A stretch of 19,520 nt of DNA from an uncultured Collinsella sp. (GTDB lineage: Bacteria > Actinomycetota > Coriobacteriia > Coriobacteriales > Coriobacteriaceae), in contig CABUZI010000022.1 in the NCBI GenBank assembly GCA_902496005.1, positions 1-19,520 of the forward strand, given 5' to 3'. The notes beneath the pieces are model-generated. The model made no database searches, was not told where the DNA came from, and worked only from the letters and a program-made list of their open reading frames with translations. The position numbers were made by a program, and so were the translations under genes. Shown here one piece after another: positions 1 through 7,227 of this stretch (the first letter of the stretch is position 1; each line of letters begins with the position of its first letter).

Positions 1-302
1 GCAGCCCCATGGGCGCCAGCGGAATGTGGGGTCACCGCGCGGTCCGCATCTGATGGTGTCGACGTCAATGGTATACGGGTGCATCATCGACGTCTTCAAT
101 ACAGAAAATATCAGTGCGGGATGTTTTGGGAAATAACCCAAAACCGGCCATGTGGGGTCCTTTGGAGTCACCCTTTAGGCGGAACTCTCCTAATTATTTG
201 GATGAGTCGTTTACTTACTTGTACTGTTACCGTCTTCCCGCTCTTGTTGGGGTATGCTTTGTTCGTATGTAAACGTATGACATGTTGATGGGGGAGGGTG
301 CT
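1..302. other. Upstream spacer, no supported gene
   Basis: I see no convincing gene in this stretch. The plus strand is open in frame 1 up to a stop near 290, but it has no ribosome site and no recognisable protein signature. Visible structure is a perfect 8-bp hairpin at 123-144 (arms GTTTTGGG and CCCAAAAC, loop AAATAA, no U-tract), a 10-base direct repeat ATGTGGGGTC at 24-33 and 150-159, and two copies of GACGTC at 61-66 and 89-94. The promoter of the regulator at 303 probably lies in the AT-richer part around 190-260. Confidence 0.5.
268..282 (+). promoter_or_regulatory. Putative LacI-family operator upstream of the regulator gene (autoregulation)
   Basis: TGTAAACGTATGACA matches the two sites in front of the GH32 gene (TGAAAACGTTTGACA and TGAAAACGATTGACA) at 13 and 12 of 15 positions respectively. 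It has the pseudo-palindromic CG centre usual for LacI-family operators. It lies 20 bases before the regulator's start codon, so a bound repressor would block its own transcription. Binding is inferred from the motif only. Confidence 0.6.
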
Positions 303-1313
303 ATGGCTCGCGAGAGTGCTCGTTCTAAGGATACGGCTAAGCCTGGCATCAAGGAAGTTGCGGCGGTGGCGGGGGTTTCGCCTACTACGGTATCTCGTGT
401 GCTTAATAATCGTGGCTATATTAGCCAAGAGACCCGCGATAAGGTCCATGCCGCGATGAAGCGCATCAACTATACGCCCAACGATATCGCCCGTGCCATG
501 CTCAACGGTCGCCTGAATCTTATCGGTATGATCGTCCCCTATGTCAGCAGTCCGTTTCATGCCCAAGTGGTTCAAGTCATTGAGCATACCCTGGCCGAAA
601 ACGGTTTTAAGATGCTGCTGTGCAATAGCGCCAATCGACCCGAGCTTGAGCGCTCTTATATCGACATGCTCCGCCGCAATATGGTCGACGGCGTCATCGT
701 CAACTCGCTTAATATCGGTGCCGAAGCGTATGCCGAGATGGGCTTGAGTCTGGTTGGTATCGACTGCGACCTTGGCGAAGCCTCTGTTCAGATTGCGAGC
801 GACAGCTATAGCATCGGCGAACTTGCCACGCGTCGCCTGATCGATGACGGATGTTCACGCATCCTGTGCCTGCGCAGCAATAGCCGCATGCGCATGCCTG
901 CCAATAAGCGTACCGATGCCTACCTCGATGTTGTTGAGCAGGCCGGTTTGCCCGCGCTTGTCCGTGAGGTTGAGTTCGTTAAGCCCGACGACGAAAAGAG
1001 CGCGGTCGTTGCGAAGATCCTCGATGAGAACCCCGATATTGACGGCATCTTTGCGGGAGACGACACGATGGCGGCTATCTGTCTTAACGTGATGAAGCAG
1101 CGCGGCTTGAGCGCTCCGGGCGATATTAAGGTCGTGGGCGCGGATGGTGCCCGCCGCACTATGACGTTTATGCCTGACTTAACAACCGTACGCCAAGATA
1201 TCGATCGCATCGGAGAGCTCGCGGCGCAATCCATCATTGCTCTTATTAACGGCGAAAAGCCCGAATCGAATATCAAGCTCCCCGTTGAACTCATTGAGGG
1301 TAAAACCGCGTAG
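303..1313 (+). CDS. LacI/GalR-family transcriptional regulator, probable sucrose (scr) repressor
   Basis: This is a cytoplasmic DNA-binding regulator of the LacI/GalR family, 336 residues, a normal length. Residues 16-39 form the N-terminal helix-turn-helix with the family signature V-S-P-T-T-V-S-R-V-L-N. The hinge and periplasmic-binding-like effector domain follow from about residue 65 (LIGMIVPYVSSPFH, then G-D-D-T-M-A and the VVGADGA stretch). The start at 303 was chosen over an in-frame ATG at 282 because GGGGGAGGG ends four to five bases before 303, while 282 has no ribosome site and overlaps a putative operator. The gene is directly upstream of two GH32 hydrolases and a PTS permease, all on the same strand, so the effector is likely sucrose, sucrose-6-phosphate or a fructose phosphate. 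Effector identity is inferred from context. Confidence 0.93.
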   Translation: MARESARSKDTAKPGIKEVAAVAGVSPTTVSRVLNNRGYISQETRDKVHAAMKRINYTPNDIARAMLNGRLNLIGMIVPYVSSPFHAQVVQVIEHTLAENGFKMLLCNSANRPELERSYIDMLRRNMVDGVIVNSLNIGAEAYAEMGLSLVGIDCDLGEASVQIASDSYSIGELATRRLIDDGCSRILCLRSNSRMRMPANKRTDAYLDVVEQAGLPALVREVEFVKPDDEKSAVVAKILDENPDIDGIFAGDDTMAAICLNVMKQRGLSAPGDIKVVGADGARRTMTFMPDLTTVRQDIDRIGELAAQSIIALINGEKPESNIKLPVELIEGKTA

Positions 1314-1369
1314 TTCATCCCGTGCCAAAAGAATTCCTCAAACACCTCTGATGACCGTTCGCCGGCATA

Positions 1370-1386
1370 TGTCAACCGTTTGCCGA
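1370..1386 (+). promoter_or_regulatory. Possible upstream auxiliary operator
   Basis: TGTCAACCGTTTGCCGA resembles the reverse-oriented form of the downstream operators (TGTCAA, CG centre). Its centre is about 47 bases upstream of the nearer tandem operator. A related sequence, TGACCGTTCGCCG, sits at 1352-1364. These could be weaker auxiliary sites for the LacI-type regulator or sites for another regulator; the match is partial. Confidence 0.35.
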
Positions 1387-1416
1387 CGACTGGAACTGCG
1401 AAAAGACGTATTGGTG

Positions 1417-1448
1417 TGAAAACGTTTGACATATGAAAACGATTGACA
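1417..1448 (+). promoter_or_regulatory. Tandem LacI-type operators over the sucrose-operon promoter
   Basis: Two near-identical 15-mers, TGAAAACGTTTGACA (1417-1431) and TGAAAACGATTGACA (1434-1448), have centres 17 bases apart. The first covers the -35 hexamer and the second fills the spacer before the -10 box, the geometry expected for repression by steric block. A third related site lies in front of the regulator gene. The motif also resembles a catabolite-repression cre site, so CcpA-like control is an alternative or additional possibility. Confidence 0.7.
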
Positions 1449-1454
1449 TATCTT
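1426..1454 (+). promoter_or_regulatory. Sigma-70-type promoter of the GH32/PTS genes
   Basis: A perfect -35 TTGACA (1426-1431) is followed after 17 bases by TATCTT (1449-1454), placing the transcript start near 1461. A second TTGACA at 1443-1448 belongs to the tandem operator and has no well-spaced -10 box. The leader to the first start codon would be about 37 bases. Confidence 0.6.
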
Positions 1455-1497
1455 GCAGTTGTACCGAGTTAGTATCTCGTGAGAAAGGAAGTCTCGG

Positions 1498-2880
1498 ATG
1501 CACAAGGTGTATTACCAGCCTGAGGGAATTTGGGTGGGCGACATCATGCCGTACGGCGAGGACGGCACGTTCTATCTCTATCATCAGCGTGACACGCGAA
1601 ACCCCGGACCTTTCGGAGAGCCGTTTGGCTGGGCACTCGCGACAACCAAGGACTTCGTCAATTACAAAGACTTTGGCGAGAGCCTTGAGCGTGGCGGCGA
1701 CGAGGAAGTCGACCAGTATGTTTATGCCGGCACGGTGTTTAAGGTGGGCGACAAGTACCATGCGCTCTACACTGGTTGCAATCGCGATAAGGTCAAGGCA
1801 CGCTTGATGAAGCAGGTTCTTCTTCACGCAACGAGTGACGACGCCGTCAAGTGGGAGAAGAACATCGCCGAGACGCTGCTTCCGCCCCAGGAGGGTTACG
1901 ATGACCGCAACTGGCGCGATCCCTTTGTGCTTTGGGATGAGGAGAACGAAGAGTACATGCTCATCCTCGGCACGCGTGTGGGCGAGGACAAGCGTCTGAT
2001 GACCGGTCGTCTGGTCAAGTTCACCTCCAAGGACCTGGATACCTGGGAGTTCCAGGGCGACTGGTGGAATCCGGGCCTGTACACCATGTTCGAGATGCCT
2101 GATCTCTTTAAGATGGGCGACTGGTGGTATCTGGTGTTCTCCGAGTACAGTGATGGCAACAAGACCCGTTACCGCATGTCTCGCTCTATCAACGGTCCTT
2201 GGATCACTCCTGCGGACGATTCCTTCGATGGCCGCGCGTACTATGCCGCGCGTACCGCATTTGATGGCGAGCGCCGCGTTCTCTTTGGTTGGGTTCCTAC
2301 GCGTGACGAGGGCGGTGACCCCAGCTCTTACCTGTGGGGTGGCACCTTTATGCCTCTCGAGATCGTTCAGCGTGCTGACGGAACGCTCGGCACCAAGCTC
2401 CCCGACAGCATGCTTGGCGCCTTTGGCGAGGCTAAGGCAGTCGAGGCCTTTGAGCTTTCCTGCGAGTCGGGCAAGGTCGAGCAGGTGCTCGCCGCGGATG
2501 CCGGTTCCACCTATATGCTCGATGCCGACATCGAGCTCGCCGGTGACGCTGCCGGCTTCTCGGTGAAGCTTGCCGAGGACGCCGAGTCCGGTCTTGCCTA
2601 TGAGTTCCGCGCCAACCTGCGTGAGGGCAAGCTCGAGTTTACGGCGGCCCCCCAGTATCCGTGGTTCCAGGTCAACAACATGGGCCTCGAGCGTCCGTTG
2701 TTCTTTAAGGGCGAGGGCACTCATCATGTGCGCCTGGTCGTTGACGACGATATCGCGACCATCTTTGTCGATGATGTTGCGCTTAACGCGCGCTTCTGCA
2801 ATAAGCAGGGCCAGGGTGTGGCGCTGACGGTCACCGACGGTACGCTCAAGTGCGCAAATGCAACGATCGCGTCTCTGTAA
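1498..2880 (+). CDS. GH32-family glycoside hydrolase with a non-canonical nucleophile motif
   Basis: This is a predicted cytoplasmic fructoside-type hydrolase of clan GH-J, 460 residues, with no signal peptide. The five-bladed propeller shows W-V-G-D-I-M-P at residues 12-18 (Asp15 as candidate nucleophile), W-R-D-P at 139-142, and F-E-M-P-D-L-F at 198-204 (Glu199 as candidate acid/base). A C-terminal beta-sandwich from about 325 includes the I-F-V-D-D-V-A-L-N stretch typical of GH32 C-terminal modules. The nucleophile motif differs from the usual WMNDPNG, so this is a divergent GH32 branch and its substrate may not be sucrose-6-phosphate. AGAAAGGAAG at 1482-1491 sets the start at 1498. It is the first gene after the operator-controlled promoter and lies 45 bases before the PTS gene. 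Family assignment is firm; substrate is unknown. Confidence 0.85.
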   Translation: MHKVYYQPEGIWVGDIMPYGEDGTFYLYHQRDTRNPGPFGEPFGWALATTKDFVNYKDFGESLERGGDEEVDQYVYAGTVFKVGDKYHALYTGCNRDKVKARLMKQVLLHATSDDAVKWEKNIAETLLPPQEGYDDRNWRDPFVLWDEENEEYMLILGTRVGEDKRLMTGRLVKFTSKDLDTWEFQGDWWNPGLYTMFEMPDLFKMGDWWYLVFSEYSDGNKTRYRMSRSINGPWITPADDSFDGRAYYAARTAFDGERRVLFGWVPTRDEGGDPSSYLWGGTFMPLEIVQRADGTLGTKLPDSMLGAFGEAKAVEAFELSCESGKVEQVLAADAGSTYMLDADIELAGDAAGFSVKLAEDAESGLAYEFRANLREGKLEFTAAPQYPWFQVNNMGLERPLFFKGEGTHHVRLVVDDDIATIFVDDVALNARFCNKQGQGVALTVTDGTLKCANATIASL

Positions 2881-2925
2881 TGGCATCAAAACGTCTTATG
2901 ATTTCGTAAAGGAATGGAGAGGAAC

Positions 2926-4377
2926 ATGGACTACAAGGCAGTGTCCCAGCAAGTCGTCGACAACGTCGGCGGACTGGAGAACATCGAGGGCGCCACGCAT
3001 TGCGTGACCCGTTTGCGTCTGGTGCTCAAGGATACGAGCAAATACAACAAGGCCGAGCTCGAGAACATCGATGGCGTCAAGGGCGTGCTGTACAACAGCG
3101 GCCAGCTCATGATCATCTTCGGTACCGGTACCGTCAACAAGGTTTACGATGAGTTTATGGCTTTGACGGGCGTTAAGGAGATCAGCGCTTCCGAGGTCAA
3201 GGGCGCCGAGGCGGACAAGAAGGGCAAGTTCTTCTCGGTCCTCAAGGTATTCTCGGACATCTTTATCCCCATCATTCCCGCCTTCGTCGGCGCTGCTATC
3301 ATCATCGGCCTTAAGTCGCTGATCGTTGCCAACGGCCTCTTTGGCATGGAGGGCAGCCTTGCCGACCACAGCGAGTTCCTCAAGAACCTCGCAAGCTTCT
3401 TTGCCATTATCGCCACCACGTTTGACTACCTGCCTGTCCTGGTTATGTACAGCGCGGTCAAGCGTTTTGGCGGTAACCCGATCCTGGGCATCCTCGTCGG
3501 TATCGTCATGGTTCACCCGAGCCTTATGAACCGTAACACGTTCGTTATGGACCCGACGGGTGCTGAGTACTGGAACTTTGGTCCGCTCTCCATTCCCATG
3601 GTTGCTTTCCAGGGCGGCGTGTTCCCTGCAATCCTGACTGCCTGGTTTATGGCCAAGGTCGAGAAGATTGCCCAGAAGTACATCCCCGAGGTCGTCTCGT
3701 TCGTCTTTGTCCCGACCGTTACCCTGATTCTTGCTAACGTCGCCCTGTTCACCGTGTTCGGCCCGCTCGGCAACCTGATCGGCGACGTCCTCGCCGGCGT
3801 AATCGATATCCTGTACAACAGGATGGGCGTCTTTGGTGCCTTTGTCTTCGCCGCGTTCCTGCAGCCGCTTGTCGTTACCGGTACGCATCAGTTCATCCAG
3901 GGTATCGAGGCAAACCTCGTTGCCACGACTGGCTTCAACTACATCCAGGCCATCTGGTCGGTTTCCATCATCGCCCAGGGTGGCGGCGCCATCGGCATGT
4001 ACCTCATTCACAAGAAGCATTCCAAAGAGCGCAACATCTGCATGTCGTCCTTTATCCCGACGCTGGTCGGAATCTCCGAGCCCGCTATCTTCGCTGCAAA
4101 CATGCGCTACTCGATTATTCCGTTCATCTGCGCATGCATCGGTGCAGGCTGCGGCGGTGCCTTCGTGAAGCTCTTTGAGGTGCGCGCCATCGGTCAGGGT
4201 CTGACCGGTGTGCTTGGCCTGCTCATCGTCACACCCGAGACTCTCGTGTGGTATGTGGCTGGCAATCTCATCGCCTTCATCGTGCCGATCGTCTTGATCT
4301 TTGCCTACAACAAGGCAAAGGGCGTGCCGACCACCGATGAAGAGGGCGCTGGCGCTGGCTTCGACGTTAGCTTCTAG
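2926..4377 (+). CDS. PTS EIIBC permease, sucrose/beta-glucoside (Glc superfamily) type
   Basis: This phosphotransferase-system membrane component takes up and phosphorylates a sugar, probably sucrose or a related fructoside. It has 483 residues. The EIIB domain (about 1-80) carries the phosphorylated cysteine, Cys26, in T-H-C-V-T-R-L-R. The EIIC domain (about 100-470) has multiple hydrophobic segments and the conserved GISEPAIFA signature near residues 384-392. There is no C-terminal EIIA domain, so phosphate must come from an EIIA encoded elsewhere. The start at 2926 is favoured over 2914 because GGAGAGG (2916-2922) lies just before it, and the protein then begins with the normal EIIB N-terminus. 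Sucrose specificity (ScrA-like) rests on the flanking GH32 genes. Confidence 0.88.
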   Translation: MDYKAVSQQVVDNVGGLENIEGATHCVTRLRLVLKDTSKYNKAELENIDGVKGVLYNSGQLMIIFGTGTVNKVYDEFMALTGVKEISASEVKGAEADKKGKFFSVLKVFSDIFIPIIPAFVGAAIIIGLKSLIVANGLFGMEGSLADHSEFLKNLASFFAIIATTFDYLPVLVMYSAVKRFGGNPILGILVGIVMVHPSLMNRNTFVMDPTGAEYWNFGPLSIPMVAFQGGVFPAILTAWFMAKVEKIAQKYIPEVVSFVFVPTVTLILANVALFTVFGPLGNLIGDVLAGVIDILYNRMGVFGAFVFAAFLQPLVVTGTHQFIQGIEANLVATTGFNYIQAIWSVSIIAQGGGAIGMYLIHKKHSKERNICMSSFIPTLVGISEPAIFAANMRYSIIPFICACIGAGCGGAFVKLFEVRAIGQGLTGVLGLLIVTPETLVWYVAGNLIAFIVPIVLIFAYNKAKGVPTTDEEGAGAGFDVSF

Positions 4378-4420
4378 TTGAGCCGTTCAGCGTAATGTGC
4401 GGATAAGTCCATTTGGGGAA

Positions 4421-4450
4421 GGGCGTTCGGCTCGTGTGAGTCGAGCGTCC
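4421..4450 (+). terminator. Intercistronic hairpin between the PTS and second GH32 gene
   Basis: The 13-base arms 4421-4433 and 4438-4450 pair completely with three G-U wobbles around a GTGT loop, followed by TTTCCT. It could be a partial terminator or an mRNA-stabilising stem that sets different levels for the permease and the hydrolase. The U-tract is short, so full termination is doubtful. Confidence 0.5.
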
Positions 4451-4472
4451 TTTCCTATAGACGAGAAGGTCA

Positions 4473-5921
4473 ATGGCGATGTTTAATCAAAAAAACAAGG
4501 TGATGCGTGCGGACTATGAGCAGTGGCGTGCCGGACAGGATGAGACGGCGGCTCGCATCGCGTCCGACCCCGATAGGCTTTTGTTCCATGTGGAGCCTGA
4601 GCTTGGCTGGCTCAACGACCCCAATGGTTTGGTTCAGATTGGTGATACGTATCACATCTATCATCAATACGATCCGTTCGATGCTGCGCATGGCGGTCCA
4701 GTGCTTTGGAACCATCTGACGACAAAGGATTTTGTGACGTACGAGAATCACGGCCCCGTGCTGTTCCCCGATTCCGATTTGGATTCGAGTGGAGCGTATT
4801 CTGGTTCTGCCTTTGTACGTGATGGCAAGATTCACTACTTCTATACCGGCAACGTTAAGCATTTTGACCGCGATGATTACGACTACGTGTTGACGGGCCG
4901 TGAGCAAAACCAGATTCATGTGGTTGCCGAGAATCCCGACGAATTGGGCGAGAAGTGCATAGCTGTTGGACCGGTCGATTACCCCGACGATATCGGTACG
5001 CACGTGCGCGACCCCAAGATCCTTGAGCACGATGGTATCTACTACATGGTTCTGGGCGCTCGTACGAAAGACGACCGTGGCTGCGTGCTTGTCTATACCT
5101 CGCGCAATCTTGAGGACTGGAGCTATGCGACGCGCATTGAGTTGGGCGAGAAGTTTGGCTTTATGTGGGAGTGCCCCGATCTGTTTGAGCTCGATGGCGA
5201 GCTTATTCTCGTTTGCTGTCCGCAGGGTGTGCCTGCCGATGGTTGGCGTTACCGCAATCCGCATCAGTGCGTGTGGTTCCCCATCGAGGCCGATTGGGAG
5301 GCGCCGAGCTTTAAAATCGTCAGGCAGGGCATGCCCCCGATGGTCGATGCCGGTTTTGATTTCTATGCTCCGCAGTCCTTTGAGGATGCTGCAGGCCGGC
5401 GTTTGATGATCGGATGGTCGGGTTGCCCCGACGCGACGGCAGAAAACCCGACGGTGGCGCGCGGATGGCAGTGCGCGTTGACGGTGCCGAGAGAGCTGAG
5501 CATACGCGATGGTAAGCTCTGCCAGCAGCCGGCGCACGAGATTGAGAGGATGCGCGGTGACTGCGTTCGCGCGACAGGCGGTGAAACCGTTGAGGAGCCG
5601 GGCCGCCTGTTTGATCTTGTGGTTTCCTGTGAGGGCGCCAAGATGGCCGAGCTCGAAATCCGCAAGGGTGTCTTTGTGCGTTATGCGGACGGGATGCTTA
5701 CCCTCGACATGGGTGACGAAGGCTATGGGCGCGACCAGAGGTCGATCGAGCTCAGCGAGCTTCGCGACCTGCGCGTGCTTTCGGACACTACGATGGTCGA
5801 GATTTTTGCCAACGGTGGCGAGGCGGCACTTACGAGCCGTACCTATTCGCCGGCGGTTCCGGCGATGGAGCTGCACGCCGAGGGTGCGGCATCGATGAAT
5901 TTCTACCGCCTCGTGCATTAA
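4473..5921 (+). CDS. scrB: Sucrose-6-phosphate hydrolase (GH32)
   Basis: This cytoplasmic beta-fructofuranosidase is expected to split sucrose-6-phosphate delivered by the PTS into glucose-6-phosphate and fructose. It has 482 residues, the usual length for ScrB/SacA. The canonical GH32 motifs are intact: W-L-N-D-P-N-G at 46-52 with Asp49 as nucleophile, R-D-P at 179-181 as transition-state stabiliser, and E-C-P-D-L-F at 233-238 with Glu233 as acid/base. A shorter C-terminal sandwich ends at V-E-I-F-A-N-G-G. GAGAAGG (4463-4469) precedes the ATG at 4473; an in-frame ATG at 4479 is the alternative start. It is the last gene of the locus, 95 bases after the PTS gene with a hairpin in between. The complete active site contrasts with the altered one of the GH32 protein at 1498. 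Confidence 0.92.
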   Translation: MAMFNQKNKVMRADYEQWRAGQDETAARIASDPDRLLFHVEPELGWLNDPNGLVQIGDTYHIYHQYDPFDAAHGGPVLWNHLTTKDFVTYENHGPVLFPDSDLDSSGAYSGSAFVRDGKIHYFYTGNVKHFDRDDYDYVLTGREQNQIHVVAENPDELGEKCIAVGPVDYPDDIGTHVRDPKILEHDGIYYMVLGARTKDDRGCVLVYTSRNLEDWSYATRIELGEKFGFMWECPDLFELDGELILVCCPQGVPADGWRYRNPHQCVWFPIEADWEAPSFKIVRQGMPPMVDAGFDFYAPQSFEDAAGRRLMIGWSGCPDATAENPTVARGWQCALTVPRELSIRDGKLCQQPAHEIERMRGDCVRATGGETVEEPGRLFDLVVSCEGAKMAELEIRKGVFVRYADGMLTLDMGDEGYGRDQRSIELSELRDLRVLSDTTMVEIFANGGEAALTSRTYSPAVPAMELHAEGAASMNFYRLVH

Positions 5922-6073
5922 CCGTGCGTGGAGCACGATTGGATTTGCTGGACGGAATGTGTCGCAGTTGTCGCGGCCAACTACCGCTTACCGCATATAG
6001 TGACCGTTTGCGGAATAAGTAACACTCCTTAATAAACCGTGTAGAATCTCAGATAAGCACGGAGTTTTCCAGG

Positions 6074-6112
6074 GAGACGCTGTCCTTTGTTATGTGCAAA
6101 GGGCGGCGTCTC
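6074..6112 (+). terminator. Strong hairpin in the leader upstream of degV-like gene
   Basis: The arms 6074-6089 and 6097-6112 pair over 16 bases (two G-U wobbles) around the loop TTATGTG, followed by TTT. It could end the sucrose-operon transcript about 150 bases after scrB. However, a TAGAAT box at 6042-6047 lies upstream of it, so it could instead be inside the 5' leader of the next gene as an attenuator. The short U-tract leaves the strength uncertain. Confidence 0.6.
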
Positions 6113-6198
6113 TTTGGCGCTTGGGGGTCGTTCTGTAGCAGGACGGCGGGCGTGTGTCACATATTAAAAAGCCAACGTCGAGATGGGTCGTGATAATA

Positions 6199-7053
6199 AT
6201 GGGCAAGTACATAATCGTGGTTGAATCTGGTTCGGATGTGACGCCAGAGCTCTGCGAGCGCTACGGCATCGTGCGCGTGCCTATGCATGTCACGATTGGT
6301 GACGAGACCGTCGAGGACGGCTCGATCGATCCGCTCGAGATTTATTCGCGCTGCAACGAGTTTGGCGTGATGCCCAAGACCAGCGGCTGTGCGCCGGCAG
6401 ATTTTGCGCATGTGTACGACCGCATCCATGCCGAGCAACCCGACGCGACCATTCTGCATCTTGCATATTCCGAGGCCACGACCTGCTCGCATCAATCATC
6501 GAAGATCGCCGCCAAGGGTCGCGACTACGTCTACTCCATGGACACGCGTTTTGTCTCGGTGGGCCAGTCGCTTGTTGTCGTCGAGACCGCCAAATACATC
6601 GAGGCTCACCCCGATGCCACCGTCGACGAGATCTTCGCCTTCGCGAACTCCGTCATGGACCGCGTGCTGCTGGGCTTTGTTCCTACCGATCTTGCCTTCC
6701 TTAAGGCGGGCGGTCGCTTGTCCAACGTCGCATTCCTTGGCGCACATCTGCTCAAGATTAAGCCCTGCATTGAGGTGACGGGCGGCAAGTTCGTGGCGAC
6801 CAAGAAGTTCCGCGGCTCTATGCTCAAGTGCGCCCGCGCCTTTATTGACCACATGGTTGCGAAGGGCGAGATCGACTACTCGCACATTGGCCTGGCGTAT
6901 TCGGTAGGCCTTTCCCAGGAGCTGCGCGACGACATGGAAGTCTATGCGCACGACCTGGGCTTTAAGGACATTACCTGGACTCAGGTCGGCGGCGTCATCT
7001 CGAGCCACTGCGGCCCGACCGCCTTCGGTGCGGTGCTCACGCTTAAAGCGTAA
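6199..7053 (+). CDS. DegV family protein (FakB-like fatty-acid-binding)
   Basis: DegV/FakB proteins bind a fatty acid and, in characterised species, present it to the kinase FakA for phosphorylation. This one has 284 residues, the usual length. Recognisable parts are the N-terminal V-V-E-S-G-S-D-V-T-P strand-loop, P-K-T-S-G in the position of the family's TTS motif, K-A-G-G-R-L-S near residue 170, K-P-C-I-E-V-T-G-G-K, and the C-terminal H-C-G-P-T-A-F-G. The usual SGTY segment is replaced by an ATTCSHQSS-like stretch, which suggests a divergent ligand pocket. The start is not certain: 6199 (ATG) gives the normal N-terminus, a GTG at 6190 lies closer to the weak ribosome site GAGATGGG, and a GTG at 6154 would add 15 unlikely residues. 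No fakA is visible nearby. Confidence 0.87.
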   Translation: MGKYIIVVESGSDVTPELCERYGIVRVPMHVTIGDETVEDGSIDPLEIYSRCNEFGVMPKTSGCAPADFAHVYDRIHAEQPDATILHLAYSEATTCSHQSSKIAAKGRDYVYSMDTRFVSVGQSLVVVETAKYIEAHPDATVDEIFAFANSVMDRVLLGFVPTDLAFLKAGGRLSNVAFLGAHLLKIKPCIEVTGGKFVATKKFRGSMLKCARAFIDHMVAKGEIDYSHIGLAYSVGLSQELRDDMEVYAHDLGFKDITWTQVGGVISSHCGPTAFGAVLTLKA

Positions 7054-7131
7054 AGGCCGCAGGCGAGCGTTCTTCAGCCTGACATCTCGACGTAGACCCC
7101 AGCCATGGTGATGGGGGATAGATTAAAACGT

Positions 7132-7180
7132 GCCATTCTAGCCCGAGACGTTTAAACGCAAGCACATGGGCTAGAATGGC
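7132..7180. repeat. Perfect 13-bp inverted repeat upstream of pflA
   Basis: The arms GCCATTCTAGCCC (7132-7144) and GGGCTAGAATGGC (7168-7180) are exact complements separated by 23 bases. Each arm contains TAGAAT on one strand, a plausible -10 hexamer, so the repeat could hold a pair of opposed promoters or serve as an operator for the gene at 7228. As RNA it would form a stem with a large loop and no U-tract. Confidence 0.6.
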
Positions 7181-7227
7181 TCTGGCATTTTAATTGGTTG
7201 CATCCAAGGAGAGGCAAGGTAGCGCGA

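Noticed and set aside
1372..2889. Long minus-strand open frame of about 505 codons opposite the first GH32 gene
   Set aside because: It mirrors the third-position GC bias of the plus-strand gene, has no family signature and no ribosome site. The plus-strand frame has clear GH32 motifs.
2885..2902. Imperfect palindrome ATCAAAACGTCTTATGAT between the first GH32 and the PTS gene, as an extra operator
   Set aside because: Only 12 of 18 positions are symmetric and it fits the operator motif poorly. It lies in a 45-base spacer without a promoter.
4470..5936. Long minus-strand open frame of about 488 codons opposite scrB
   Set aside because: It covers the same span as scrB, which has an intact active site and ribosome site. 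The opposite frame shows no recognisable domain.
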